A stretch of 7,914 nucleotides of DNA from Deltaproteobacteria bacterium (GCA_016200595.1 JACQEL010000533.1:1-7914); one strand, 5' to 3'; shown: positions 1-5,892, counted from the stretch's first letter. Made by a program: numbers and translations. Notes: a model not told the origin generated them from the letters alone.

Positions 1-23
1 GGGTTCTTCCATTCCATCATGAC

Positions 24-54
24 CGTTCGCCCTGAGTACGTCGAAGGGCGAACG
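24..54. repeat. Palindromic intergenic hairpin downstream of crotonase gene
   Basis: A perfect 10-bp inverted repeat (CGTTCGCCCT at 24-33, AGGGCGAACG at 45-54) encloses an 11-nt loop. It lies about 40 nt past the stop codon of the minus-strand crotonase gene. The type (TTCGCCCTGAG...GTCGAAGGGCGAA) resembles a dispersed palindromic element that I recall from intergenic regions of many environmental genomes; that is recollection, not a search result. There is no U-tract on either side, so it is not a classical intrinsic terminator, although it could stop transcription or protect the 3' end of the mRNA. Confidence 0.6.
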
Positions 55-58
55 CAGC

Positions 59-70
59 ACTTGCGCAAGT
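59..70. repeat. Perfect 12-bp palindrome
   Basis: ACTTGCGCAAGT reads identically on both strands and sits five bases from the 24-54 hairpin, between that hairpin and the 3' end of the crotonase gene. With no loop it is unlikely to act as an RNA hairpin; a dimeric protein-binding site or chance are the alternatives. Confidence 0.35.
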
Positions 71-94
71 CATTCCAGGAAACGTCAGTGGGTA

Positions 95-949
95 TCATTT
101 CGTTTCTAGCCATCGGTTAAACCGCGGCGTCCGCTTCTCTTGAAACGCTGTCATACCTTCCGCTGCATCAGGATGATGATCCGTCACTGCGGTTTTCGCC
201 GCAATCTCATCTAACGCCTGCGTGAATGTCATCTCCGCTGCATTGTAGATCGAGCGTTTGAGCATGCGCATAGCTGCCTGCGGTCCGTTCGCCAGTTCAC
301 GCGCGAGGTCGAGCGTACGGTTCAGCAATTCGTCGGGCGCCACGACTTCGTGCACTAATCCAAGCGCCAGGGCTTCTGGCGCGGACACAATGCGCTTGCG
401 CATCAGGAAGTCCATAGTTTTTGCCACCCCCATCAGTTGCACCAACAGATACTGTCCTCCCTCATCTTGGAGCAAACCAAAGCGTAACGTTGCGCTGCCC
501 ATCCGGGCTTCGCTGGAGGCGATACGAAAGTCACACGCCAGCGCCAGCGAGAAACCAGTCTGAATGGCGACCCCGTTGAGGGCGGCAATCGTCAGCTTAT
601 CCAAATGACGGACGGCAAGATTGACGGGCTGCGAAAGGCCACGCAGCCCGTTGTAGGTCCCAGTCGGATTATTGTGCCCAGACGGAATGTTAGGCACCAA
701 GGCCTGGGCCTCGCGGTCGCCCAGCGGACGGCCGCTGATATCATCACCGGCAGAAAAGGCCCGTCCAGAGCCGGTAAAGACGACCACCCGGATGGCATCA
801 TCCATCTGTGCCTGCAGGAGGGTTTCTACCAGGTCGCGCTTGAGGTGGTGGGTCATCCCATTCAAGCGTTCAGGTTGATTGAAAGTGAGCAAAGCGATGC
901 CCGGATCGTGTAGCGTGACTTCAAAGCCGCGGAATTTCCCTGTTTGCAT
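95..949 (-). CDS. Enoyl-CoA hydratase/isomerase (crotonase) family protein, atypical active site
   Basis: A 284-residue crotonase-fold protein, normal length for the family; members act on acyl-CoA thioesters in the cytoplasm through an oxyanion hole. The first oxyanion-hole loop is AFSAGDDISG (residues 65-74) and the second is NGVAIQTGFSLALACDFRIAS (125-145). The C-terminal region with ALALGLVHEVV (194-204) is typical. The usual GGGxE becomes QTGFS, so the first catalytic glutamate of hydratases is Ser134. By ungapped register the second glutamate position is Thr154, in GSATLRFG. Straightforward hydratase activity is therefore doubtful; an isomerase, hydrolase or dehalogenase-like reaction is possible. 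An extra loop of about 30 residues (74-105) follows the first motif. The ATG start is supported by GGAGG seven bases upstream. The gene is divergent from the NIPSNAP gene. Family certain, substrate unknown. Confidence 0.9.
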   Translation of the reverse strand: MQTGKFRGFEVTLHDPGIALLTFNQPERLNGMTHHLKRDLVETLLQAQMDDAIRVVVFTGSGRAFSAGDDISGRPLGDREAQALVPNIPSGHNNPTGTYNGLRGLSQPVNLAVRHLDKLTIAALNGVAIQTGFSLALACDFRIASSEARMGSATLRFGLLQDEGGQYLLVQLMGVAKTMDFLMRKRIVSAPEALALGLVHEVVAPDELLNRTLDLARELANGPQAAMRMLKRSIYNAAEMTFTQALDEIAAKTAVTDHHPDAAEGMTAFQEKRTPRFNRWLETK

Positions 950-979
950 GGATTGTCCTCCGAATCTCTTCCTTTATCC

Positions 980-1009
980 TTGAAATGCGCTAGAGTGCAA
1001 CCGTCTACA
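980..1009 (+). promoter_or_regulatory. Candidate sigma70-type promoter for the NIPSNAP gene
   Basis: In the 79-bp divergent region, TTGAAA (980-985) lies 18 bp before TCTACA (1004-1009), just ahead of the Shine-Dalgarno sequence at 1015-1022. The -35 is close to consensus and the -10 is poor. If used, the transcript would have a very short leader. The same short region must also hold the promoter of the minus-strand crotonase, for which TTGCAC...GATAAA on the reverse strand is a weak candidate. Confidence 0.3.
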
Positions 1010-1028
1010 AGTACAAAGGAGGTTTGCC

Positions 1029-1643
1029 ATGATCTATGAAGTTCGCACCTATCAGCTCAAACCCGGTAGCATTCCAGAATGTGAGAAGCGTTTTGCCGAA
1101 GTCATAGCACACCGGGAAAAGTATTCCCCTTTGGGCGCGTTCTGGCATACCGAATTGGGGCCGCTGAATCAGATCATCCATGTCTGGCCCTATGAGAACC
1201 TGCAACAGCGCACCGAGTTACGCGGTCAAGCGGCGAAAGACCCCAATTGGCCACCGAAGATCGGCGAGTTCATCGTGAACATGGAATCGGAAATCTTTAT
1301 TCCCGCACCGTTCATGGAACCCCTGGGCAACAAGAAACTGGGCCCGGTCTACGAGATGCGCAGTTATATGTATCAGCCGGGAGCAATGCCCGAGGTACTC
1401 AAGCGGTGGGCCGACGCGATTCCTCAGCGGGTGCAACTCTCACCGCTGGCGGCGTGCTGGTACAGTGAGATTGGTGGGCTCAACAAGTTCGTCCACGTCT
1501 GGGCCTACAAGGACATGGACGAACGCGACCGTCTGCGCGCCGAATCACGAAAGCTGACCGCTTGGCCACCCAAGACCCTAGAGTTCCTCGTCAGTCAGAC
1601 TAATAAGATCGTACTGCCCGCGGCGTTTTCGCGCATGCAGTGA
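1029..1643 (+). CDS. NIPSNAP family protein with two tandem NIPSNAP domains
   Basis: A 204-residue protein made of two copies of the NIPSNAP (dimeric ferredoxin-like alpha/beta barrel) domain, at about residues 2-95 and 107-200. The copies align along their length: YEVRTYQLKPG with YEMRSYMYQPG, the SPL/FWHTELGPLN region with SPL/CWYSEIGGLN, HVWPYE with HVWAYK, and WPPKIGEF with WPPKTLEF, ending in AP-F and AA-F. No signal peptide is present. The family has no single known reaction; bacterial members often sit beside oxidoreductases and are thought to bind or transform small molecules. The start is fixed by AAAGGAGG (1015-1022) six bases before the ATG. It is followed on the same strand by the LLM oxidoreductase, 167 nt away, so co-transcription is possible. 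Identification of the domain is firm; the role is unknown. Confidence 0.9.
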   Translation: MIYEVRTYQLKPGSIPECEKRFAEVIAHREKYSPLGAFWHTELGPLNQIIHVWPYENLQQRTELRGQAAKDPNWPPKIGEFIVNMESEIFIPAPFMEPLGNKKLGPVYEMRSYMYQPGAMPEVLKRWADAIPQRVQLSPLAACWYSEIGGLNKFVHVWAYKDMDERDRLRAESRKLTAWPPKTLEFLVSQTNKIVLPAAFSRMQ

Positions 1644-1666
1644 TGCTCAGCGACCGGGTACAAGTT

Positions 1667-1703
1667 CCCTCTCCCCTTGTGGGAGAGGGACAGGGTGAGG
1701 GGG
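1667..1703 (+). repeat. GC-rich palindromic intergenic repeat, copy 1
   Basis: CCCTCTCCC (1667-1675) and GGGAGAGGG (1681-1689) form a perfect 9-bp stem with a 5-nt loop, followed by the tail GACAGGGTGAGGGGG. This matches a REP-like sequence that I recall from the intergenic spacers of many proteobacterial genomes. It lies in the NIPSNAP-LLM spacer and pairs with the inverted copy at 1733-1770. It could act as a partial terminator or mRNA stabiliser between the two genes. Confidence 0.7.
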
Positions 1704-1732
1704 CCTCCGGCAAGAGTGTGACCACGAAAGAC

Positions 1733-1770
1733 CTTCACCCCAGCCCTCTTCCACCGCGTGGGAAAGGGAG
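1733..1770 (-). repeat. GC-rich palindromic intergenic repeat, inverted copy 2
   Basis: The reverse complement reads CTCCCTTTCCC, loop, then a segment ending GAGGGCTGGGGTGAAG, which matches copy 1 in layout. Over a 17-base tail segment the two copies agree at 13 positions. Its own stem (CTTCCAC / GTGGGAAAG) is imperfect. Two inverted REP-like units about 30 bp apart resemble a BIME-type pair, and together they can fold into one larger cruciform. Confidence 0.65.
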
Positions 1771-1795
1771 AAAAAAAGAGAAAGTACATCTGAAT

Positions 1796-1801
1796 GAGGA
1801 G
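1796..1801 (+). promoter_or_regulatory. Shine-Dalgarno site fixing the LLM oxidoreductase start
   Basis: GAGGAG lies nine bases before the ATG at 1811. The reading frame is open back to GTG/ATG codons at 1640-1645, but that extension translates the palindromic repeats and has no family similarity, so the downstream ATG is chosen. Confidence 0.75.
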
Positions 1802-1810
1802 ACAAGATTT

Positions 1811-2734
1811 ATGAGCGGTGTCAAAATCGGCATTGGTTTTGGTCAGTGGAAATACGGACTGCCTGAGCCTGAAGCGCTGTGCAACTATGCGGAAGCGTCT
1901 GAAGCCGTGGGTCTCGACTCGCTGTGGCTCTCCGACCATATCGTCACGCGCAACCCTACTCTCGATATTACCTGTCTCTTCGCCATGATCGCCGCTCGTA
2001 CCAAGCACCTCAAAATGGGACCGAGCGTGCTGACTTTGCCAGCGCGCCATCCCGTGCAAGTCGCCAAGACCTACGCGACGCTCGATTATATTTCCGGCGG
2101 ACGGATGATCATGGCGGTGGGCAGTGGCAGCGATGTGCGCGATCTCGAGGCCTGCGGCGTGCCTCCGCAGGAACGGGGCAAGCGGTTGGACGAGGGCATC
2201 GAAATTCTTCGTAAGTTATGGACCGAATCCCACGTGACGCATCACGGGCAGTTCTATCACTTTGACGATGTGACGATCGAACCCAAGCCACGCAAAGGCT
2301 CTCTGGACATTTGGATTGGTGGCAAGAGTGACGCGATCTTGAAACGGGTGGTGCGCTTGGGGGACGGTTGGTTCCCGGCGCTGACGTCACCTGAAGAATT
2401 CAAACGCGACATGGACAAACTCCTGGCATTTGGCGAAGCGTACGGCCGACCAATGAATCCGCGTGAGGCCGGCGTCTTGCTGCTCACGCACGTGGCCCAG
2501 GATCGGAACGCCGCCTGGCAAACCGTCGCGCCTTTCCTGCGTGGCTTACCGATGTCGCCCGAGGACGTCGCCGCACGTTGCGTGGTGGGAACGCCGCAAG
2601 AATGTGTCGAGAAGCTCCAGAGCTTTGTCGAAGCGGGGTGTGTGAAGTTCGTGTTACGGCCAGCCTGCCCGCTGCCTGAGATCCGTTCGCAGATCGAGTT
2701 GTACGGAAAGGAGCTAGTCCCGCACTTCGCCTAG
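1811..2734 (+). CDS. LLM class flavin-dependent oxidoreductase (luciferase-like)
   Basis: A 307-residue single-domain TIM-barrel protein of the luciferase-like monooxygenase family, a usual length for short members. Such enzymes use reduced FMN or F420 to oxidise or reduce small molecules in the cytoplasm. Visible family signatures are AEASEAVGLDSLWLSDHIV (residues 27-45), TLPARHPVQVAKTYATLDYISGGR (75-98), GSGSDVRDLEACGVPPQERGKRLDEGIEILRKLW (104-137), and GGKSDAILKRVVRLGDGW (170-187). The C-terminal GTPQECVEKLQSFVEAGC (260-277) is the helix usually seen in F420- and FMN-type members. The cofactor cannot be settled from sequence alone. The start at 1811 gives the conserved N-terminal KIGIGF strand straight after the Met. 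The gene follows the NIPSNAP gene on the same strand, and the two may be one transcription unit interrupted by palindromic repeats. Confidence 0.9.
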   Translation: MSGVKIGIGFGQWKYGLPEPEALCNYAEASEAVGLDSLWLSDHIVTRNPTLDITCLFAMIAARTKHLKMGPSVLTLPARHPVQVAKTYATLDYISGGRMIMAVGSGSDVRDLEACGVPPQERGKRLDEGIEILRKLWTESHVTHHGQFYHFDDVTIEPKPRKGSLDIWIGGKSDAILKRVVRLGDGWFPALTSPEEFKRDMDKLLAFGEAYGRPMNPREAGVLLLTHVAQDRNAAWQTVAPFLRGLPMSPEDVAARCVVGTPQECVEKLQSFVEAGCVKFVLRPACPLPEIRSQIELYGKELVPHFA

Positions 2735-3020
2735 CCTGGGCGGAGGCAAAGCTAAAGAACTCTGTTCAGGTGAGAAAGCCTCGCTACTACTATGGGACAA
2801 TCTACCTAGCGGTGATGCAGACTTTCCCCTGAACACCAAGAAGGACAACGCCATTGAAGCGACGACAAAGTGACGGGCAAGGTAAAGACATTCAGGCAAG
2901 CAGAAGCACTCCGGGTTCTTTATTGAGTTCCTTGATGGTCTTGGCACACTGGCACGACCAGGGAGACAATCCGCTTCTGCTTTTCGTTGGGAATGCAGCA
3001 TGGAACACGATGAGCGGGCG
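2735..3020. other. Gap without a recognisable gene
   Basis: No convincing gene is visible. On the plus strand, a frame open from 2718 to 2870 (51 codons, stop TGA at 2871) has no ATG and ends DADFPLNTKKDNAIEATTK; I do not recognise it. On the minus strand a short frame reads CQCAKTIKELNKEPGVLLLA before a stop, again without a supported start. An 8-bp inverted repeat, GCAGAAGC (2900-2907) and GCTTCTGC (2973-2980), brackets the middle of the gap. Short open frames in opposite directions could be remnants of decayed genes or chance. The 3' end of the LLM gene has no obvious intrinsic terminator here. Confidence 0.5.
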
Positions 3021-3090
3021 ACCTAACGACCAGCCTCAGCCGCGCCGCGGAGCGCCAGCGGAGCCGCGTCGGCTGCATGCGGTGTTGGGC
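3021..3090 (-). repeat. Integron attC-like recombination site (lone)
   Basis: Read on the minus strand, the site begins with GCCCAAC (R'', fits RYYYAAC) and ends with GTTAGGT (R', fits GTTRRRY), 70 bp in all and within the normal attC range. Inside, CAGCCGACGC (L'') pairs with GCGCGGCTG (L') leaving one extrahelical A in L'', the asymmetry that sets attC orientation. The R boxes pair with each other at 5-6 of 7 positions. The central part is GC-rich and can form a further hairpin. The site starts two bases after the stop codon of the minus-strand nitrilase-family gene, as in an integron gene cassette. No integrase gene or second confident attC lies in this window. Confidence 0.65.
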
Positions 3091-3092
3091 GC

Positions 3093-3896
3093 TCACTCCA
3101 TCGTGAATTCTTGATAACGCTCGGGTGCGTAGCGCGTGGCTAGCAAACCGGTGGCTGCCTCGACGTTGATGGCCTGCACCAGAACGCCTTCCTGCCCATA
3201 GGGTAAGTACGCCTGGCACTGGCCGGACGGGGCGATGAGACTTGTCGCTGATTCTTGGAAGCGCAACGCATAATTGACACTGCCAAAGTAGATCGTGTTC
3301 TCCAGGCTGCGCATCCTCATCGCCTGCTCGTAGTAAGGCCCGCTGGCCGCACCCCACTGCGTCAGGCGGACCCCTGCTTGATCACTCCCCGTGTGGTGGG
3401 GATGAAAGACGATTTTGGCCCCTCGCACCGCCGCCCAGCGCACCGTCTCAGGATAGCGCCAGCCCTCATGGCAAATCACCACGCCCACCTTCGTCCCGTT
3501 GATCTCGAAGAGGCGCCGGGTAGTGCCGGGCACATAGAACTGATCTTCGGTCGGGTCGAGTTGGTTCTTGGTTTGGTAGCCCTGCATCTGGCCCCGGGCG
3601 TCAATGACAAAGGCGGCAATCTGCCGGCCCGCCTCCGTGAGCCGTTCCATCCCGAGGATAGTGGCCACGGCATACGTTCGCGCCCACTGCGCCACGGCCT
3701 GGAGTACCCGTTCCTGCTGCCTCTGCTCAAAGGGCACTACGGCAAAATCCTGTCCCCGCAGCCCGGGGAGATAGGCTTCCGGGAAACACACGATCTCCGC
3801 GCCTTGGGCCGCAGCTTCGGACAGGAACCGCTTGATCTTGTCTAAGCCCTCCTCAAGCGTTGCGGCGATACCAGGCGAGGCCAGGGCAATGATCAT
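3093..3896 (-). CDS. Carbon-nitrogen hydrolase (nitrilase superfamily)
   Basis: A 267-residue single-domain nitrilase-superfamily enzyme, a normal length, cytoplasmic, hydrolysing a C-N bond of an amide, carbamoyl or nitrile substrate. The catalytic triad is visible: Glu40 in CFPEAYLPG, Lys110 in YQTKNQLDPTEDQFYVPG, and Cys142 in VGVVICHEGWRYPE. The second glutamate common in amidases follows the Cys as CHE. Downstream, FHPHHTG (164-170) and RSLENTIYFGSVNYA (196-210) match the usual alpha-beta segments. The ATG is supported by GGAGGT five bases upstream. The stop codon directly precedes an attC-like site in the same orientation, so this may be an integron cassette gene. The amidase or N-carbamoyl hydrolase class is more likely than a true nitrilase, but the substrate is not readable. 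Confidence 0.9.
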   Translation of the reverse strand: MIIALASPGIAATLEEGLDKIKRFLSEAAAQGAEIVCFPEAYLPGLRGQDFAVVPFEQRQQERVLQAVAQWARTYAVATILGMERLTEAGRQIAAFVIDARGQMQGYQTKNQLDPTEDQFYVPGTTRRLFEINGTKVGVVICHEGWRYPETVRWAAVRGAKIVFHPHHTGSDQAGVRLTQWGAASGPYYEQAMRMRSLENTIYFGSVNYALRFQESATSLIAPSGQCQAYLPYGQEGVLVQAINVEAATGLLATRYAPERYQEFTME

Positions 3897-3947
3897 GGAT
3901 GACCTCCGATGCGCATGGATTCGACTAAGATAGTTTGAGCACCCAAC

Positions 3948-3968
3948 GGCTCCCCTTCAGGGGTAGCC
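3948..3968 (-). terminator. Hairpin after the GNAT gene
   Basis: GGCTCCCC, loop TTCA, GGGGTAGCC forms an 8-bp stem with one bulged T. It starts two bases past the GNAT stop codon on the minus strand and precedes the nitrilase-family gene. No run of T follows on the minus strand, so termination is uncertain; mRNA 3' end protection is an alternative. Confidence 0.45.
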
Positions 3969-3970
3969 TA

Positions 3971-4444
3971 CTAGACCGATACCTGGGGGCACCCCCCTAA
4001 TGTTGCAGTGTAGCTAAACTTTGTCAGCATTTTTCCCTGTAACACAGAATAATAGTCCCCTATTTTTTGAGCCCCCATCTTTCGGTAAAAGTCGTCTGCG
4101 TGCGGATCTGAAGTGAACACGAATTGAGGAATAGTCGCAGCGACCTGTAAAAACAAGCTCTTGCCAATCCCTCTCCCGATATATTCGGGCAATACCCAAA
4201 GATGCTCAAGAATGGCTTCCGCGCCCCTCTGCTCGATAGCTGCGAACCCAACGAGCTGCTGCGTATTGCCAGAGGCAACCCATACCCGGTTGACCTTTAT
4301 ATATTCGGGAGAAACCGTCAGAAATTCCTCCCTCCAGAGGTCGAGCTGCTCGCTCGCATAGCCCCAATAGCCTTTGGCTTTAAGCGCAATATCGCTCAAC
4401 TCAGTTGCTTGGCGTGGTACAGCTTCTCGAATCGTTATGTCCAT
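3971..4444 (-). CDS. GNAT family N-acetyltransferase
   Basis: A 157-residue GCN5-related acetyltransferase, transferring acetyl from acetyl-CoA to an amine or similar acceptor in the cytoplasm. The N-terminal strand TIREAVPRQATELSDIALKAKGYWGY is typical of one GNAT subgroup. The central LVGFAAIEQRGAEAILEHLWVLPEYIG (residues 65-90) leads into the acetyl-CoA loop GRGIGKSLF (90-98). DPHADDFYRKMGAQKIGD (113-130) is the closing motif. The ATG at 4444 puts the conserved strand at the N-terminus; the frame continues up to a TTG at 4540, but those 32 residues look unlike the family. No strong Shine-Dalgarno is seen. The last 10 or so residues (GGCPQVSV) run into a G/C-tract and may be an extension after an indel. 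The gene is clearly more AT-rich than its neighbours, which hints at transfer. Acceptor unknown. Confidence 0.85.
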   Translation of the reverse strand: MDITIREAVPRQATELSDIALKAKGYWGYASEQLDLWREEFLTVSPEYIKVNRVWVASGNTQQLVGFAAIEQRGAEAILEHLWVLPEYIGRGIGKSLFLQVAATIPQFVFTSDPHADDFYRKMGAQKIGDYYSVLQGKMLTKFSYTATLGGCPQVSV

Positions 4445-4590
4445 CGTAATTCTTGCGCATGTCTTCTTGCCCTCACCACAATTTGAGGGGCTTTGAGGCG
4501 GTACACTATGTAACTGTACGCAAATGACTAAACGGCTCAATATTCGCCCTGAAGCGCCGAGTGCGGACCCGCCTGCTCGGTAGTGGGGGG

Positions 4591-4614
4591 GCTAGGGAGG
4601 GCGACCTCCCTGGC
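4591..4614 (-). terminator. Strong GNRA-loop hairpin downstream of the PPC-domain gene
   Basis: GCTAGGGAGG and CCTCCCTGGC pair over 10 bp (one G-T pair on the plus strand) around the tetraloop GCGA. Flanking GGTAG (4580-4584) and CTACCC extend it partly. It lies 36 nt past the stop codon of the minus-strand secreted protein and ahead of the GNAT gene. On the minus strand it is followed by a run of C rather than T, so it is not a textbook intrinsic terminator; it may be a transcript end or a dispersed palindromic repeat. Confidence 0.5.
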
Positions 4615-4650
4615 TACCCGATTAGGCATGTTGCTGTTCAGATGATCATT

Positions 4651-5892
4651 CTACTTCTTTGGTGGTATCAGCGTTTGCCCGCTCAACTGTTGGAACATCT
4701 GCTGGGCCTCTTTCTCTGGCACGAGCGAGAACCCGCTAGCCCCCTTAGTGATACAGAATAGGGCGGCTGTTCCTACCGTGTCGAAAAAGGCTCCCGGACG
4801 CTGACCAACAAACACTCTCGTGCAGATAGAGGCACCGTCACGAACTTTGCCCGGAACTTGGAATCGAAACCGAACCTTTCGGCTCTTCTGAGATTTCAAC
4901 GCCAGCGCCTGGAGGGTCTTTATTTGGAAAGTAGTGGAATCGGTAAAAGAGCCGATCCCGAAACCCTGCACCACGCTCCACGCCTCTCCATCAAGCGGGG
5001 TGGCCAGACGGTTCGTGACCATCATGCTATACTGGCAGCGCCCTCCTTCTGGCGGCAAGTTCTCACATGGGACAAGCTCGGAAAACTGGACAGGGAACGG
5101 CTGCAGCGGGACGTCTCCGACGTCTCGGTCTTCGCCCTCGGCGACCTCAAAAAGATCAGTCTGACCTTGCTGATATTGCTGGGCAGTGCCTAGGACTCGG
5201 TACGTTCCTACCTCCAGTGGTTGTCCGGAACTATCCTGGGTGAACTGGAATCGCCCCGCCGCGTCTGCATTCTGAGAGCTCACTTGGGGACACTCACCAC
5301 CTTCACAGCGCAGAAGCCGCGCGACCGAAAACGGAGCGGTATCCCCTGCCAGAGGCTCTCCGGTCTGCGCATCGACCACCCGCCCACTGATCGACCCAAT
5401 GGCAACAAAAGGAGTAATGGTCAGTTGATAGGTGCCAACGCCACCCCCGACGAAACCGGAGTCACAGCAAAGCGTGACTCCGAGGATAAAGACACCATCG
5501 GCTGGGATAACCAACACTAACCTTGAGTTGAGACCGATTCCACCGTCATCGTTAACGGCAATCCGAGTGCACCCGGCGTCGAAGAATCCCAAAAAGGGAT
5601 CTCTCAGCGTGCCTTTCCCTGTGGCCTGCCCTTCAAGGTCGACCCTTACCACAGAACCCGGGGTGCCAGTAAACCGAAAAAAATCAACATCGGGGTTCCC
5701 AGGTGTCGAGTCGAGACTGCCAGTTACGGTAAACGGGAGGGCAACTGCCCCAAAATTCTGCGCCGTTGGACACGGGTTGTTAGGTTCTATCTCTAAACCC
5801 TGGCCAAACGTCGTGGACACATTGCCACAGACCCCTCCCAGTAGGAGCATGACTAAAACTAACGCCTGCAAGCTGAGGTCTCCGTGTTTCAT
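4651..5892 (-). CDS. Secreted protein with PPC domain and carboxypeptidase-regulatory-like domain
   Basis: A 413-residue exported protein of unknown function. Residues 1 to about 32 form a Sec signal peptide: MKHGD, then a hydrophobic core LQALVLVMLLLGGV. Cys22 is not in a proper lipobox, so a type I signal is more likely than a lipoprotein one. Residues 36-160 fit the pre-peptidase C-terminal (PPC) beta-sandwich: EPNN, DVDFFRFTGTPGSVVRVDLEG, LGFFDAGC, NDDGG, and GTYQLTI. Residues 165-265 resemble a carboxypeptidase regulatory-like or Cna-B-like domain (GSISGRVVDAQTGEPLAG, AAGRFQF, GTYRVLGTA). Residues 270-413 form a further domain that I do not recognise, probably beta-rich, with a C-terminal FSLVPEKEAQQMFQQLSGQ helix. 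Eleven cysteines suggest disulfides outside the cytoplasm. No protease domain is present. The ATG is backed by AAAGGAG six bases upstream. It stands alone between two non-coding gaps. Confidence 0.8.
   Translation of the reverse strand: MKHGDLSLQALVLVMLLLGGVCGNVSTTFGQGLEIEPNNPCPTAQNFGAVALPFTVTGSLDSTPGNPDVDFFRFTGTPGSVVRVDLEGQATGKGTLRDPFLGFFDAGCTRIAVNDDGGIGLNSRLVLVIPADGVFILGVTLCCDSGFVGGGVGTYQLTITPFVAIGSISGRVVDAQTGEPLAGDTAPFSVARLLRCEGGECPQVSSQNADAAGRFQFTQDSSGQPLEVGTYRVLGTAQQYQQGQTDLFEVAEGEDRDVGDVPLQPFPVQFSELVPCENLPPEGGRCQYSMMVTNRLATPLDGEAWSVVQGFGIGSFTDSTTFQIKTLQALALKSQKSRKVRFRFQVPGKVRDGASICTRVFVGQRPGAFFDTVGTAALFCITKGASGFSLVPEKEAQQMFQQLSGQTLIPPKK

Noticed and set aside
1640..1810. N-terminal extension of the LLM oxidoreductase frame to a GTG/ATG overlapping the NIPSNAP stop
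   Set aside because: It translates the palindromic repeats, has no family similarity and no SD advantage; the ATG at 1811 has GAGGAG and gives the normal N-terminus.
2714..3001. Minus-strand 95-codon frame
   Set aside because: Ser/Arg/Pro/Leu-rich composition, no recognisable motif, overlap with the LLM 3' end and no supported SD.
2854..3114. Plus-strand 86-codon frame
   Set aside because: It reads through the attC-like site and into the opposite-strand nitrilase gene; composition is shadow-like.
3255..3845. Long plus-strand frame antisense to the nitrilase gene
   Set aside because: The minus strand encodes a full nitrilase catalytic triad; the other frame is Arg/His/Pro-rich and lacks motifs.
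3941..4020. Second attC site between the GNAT and nitrilase genes
   Set aside because: GTTGGGT is present on the minus strand, but no RYYYAAC partner or L-box pairing was found upstream of it.
4445..4540. Upstream extension of the GNAT gene to a TTG at 4540
   Set aside because: The 32 added residues do not look like the family and the ATG at 4444 begins right at the conserved first strand.
4543..4552. TTCGCCCTGA, shared with the repeat at 27-36
   Set aside because: Only 10 bases match and the inverted arm is missing here, so chance is likely.
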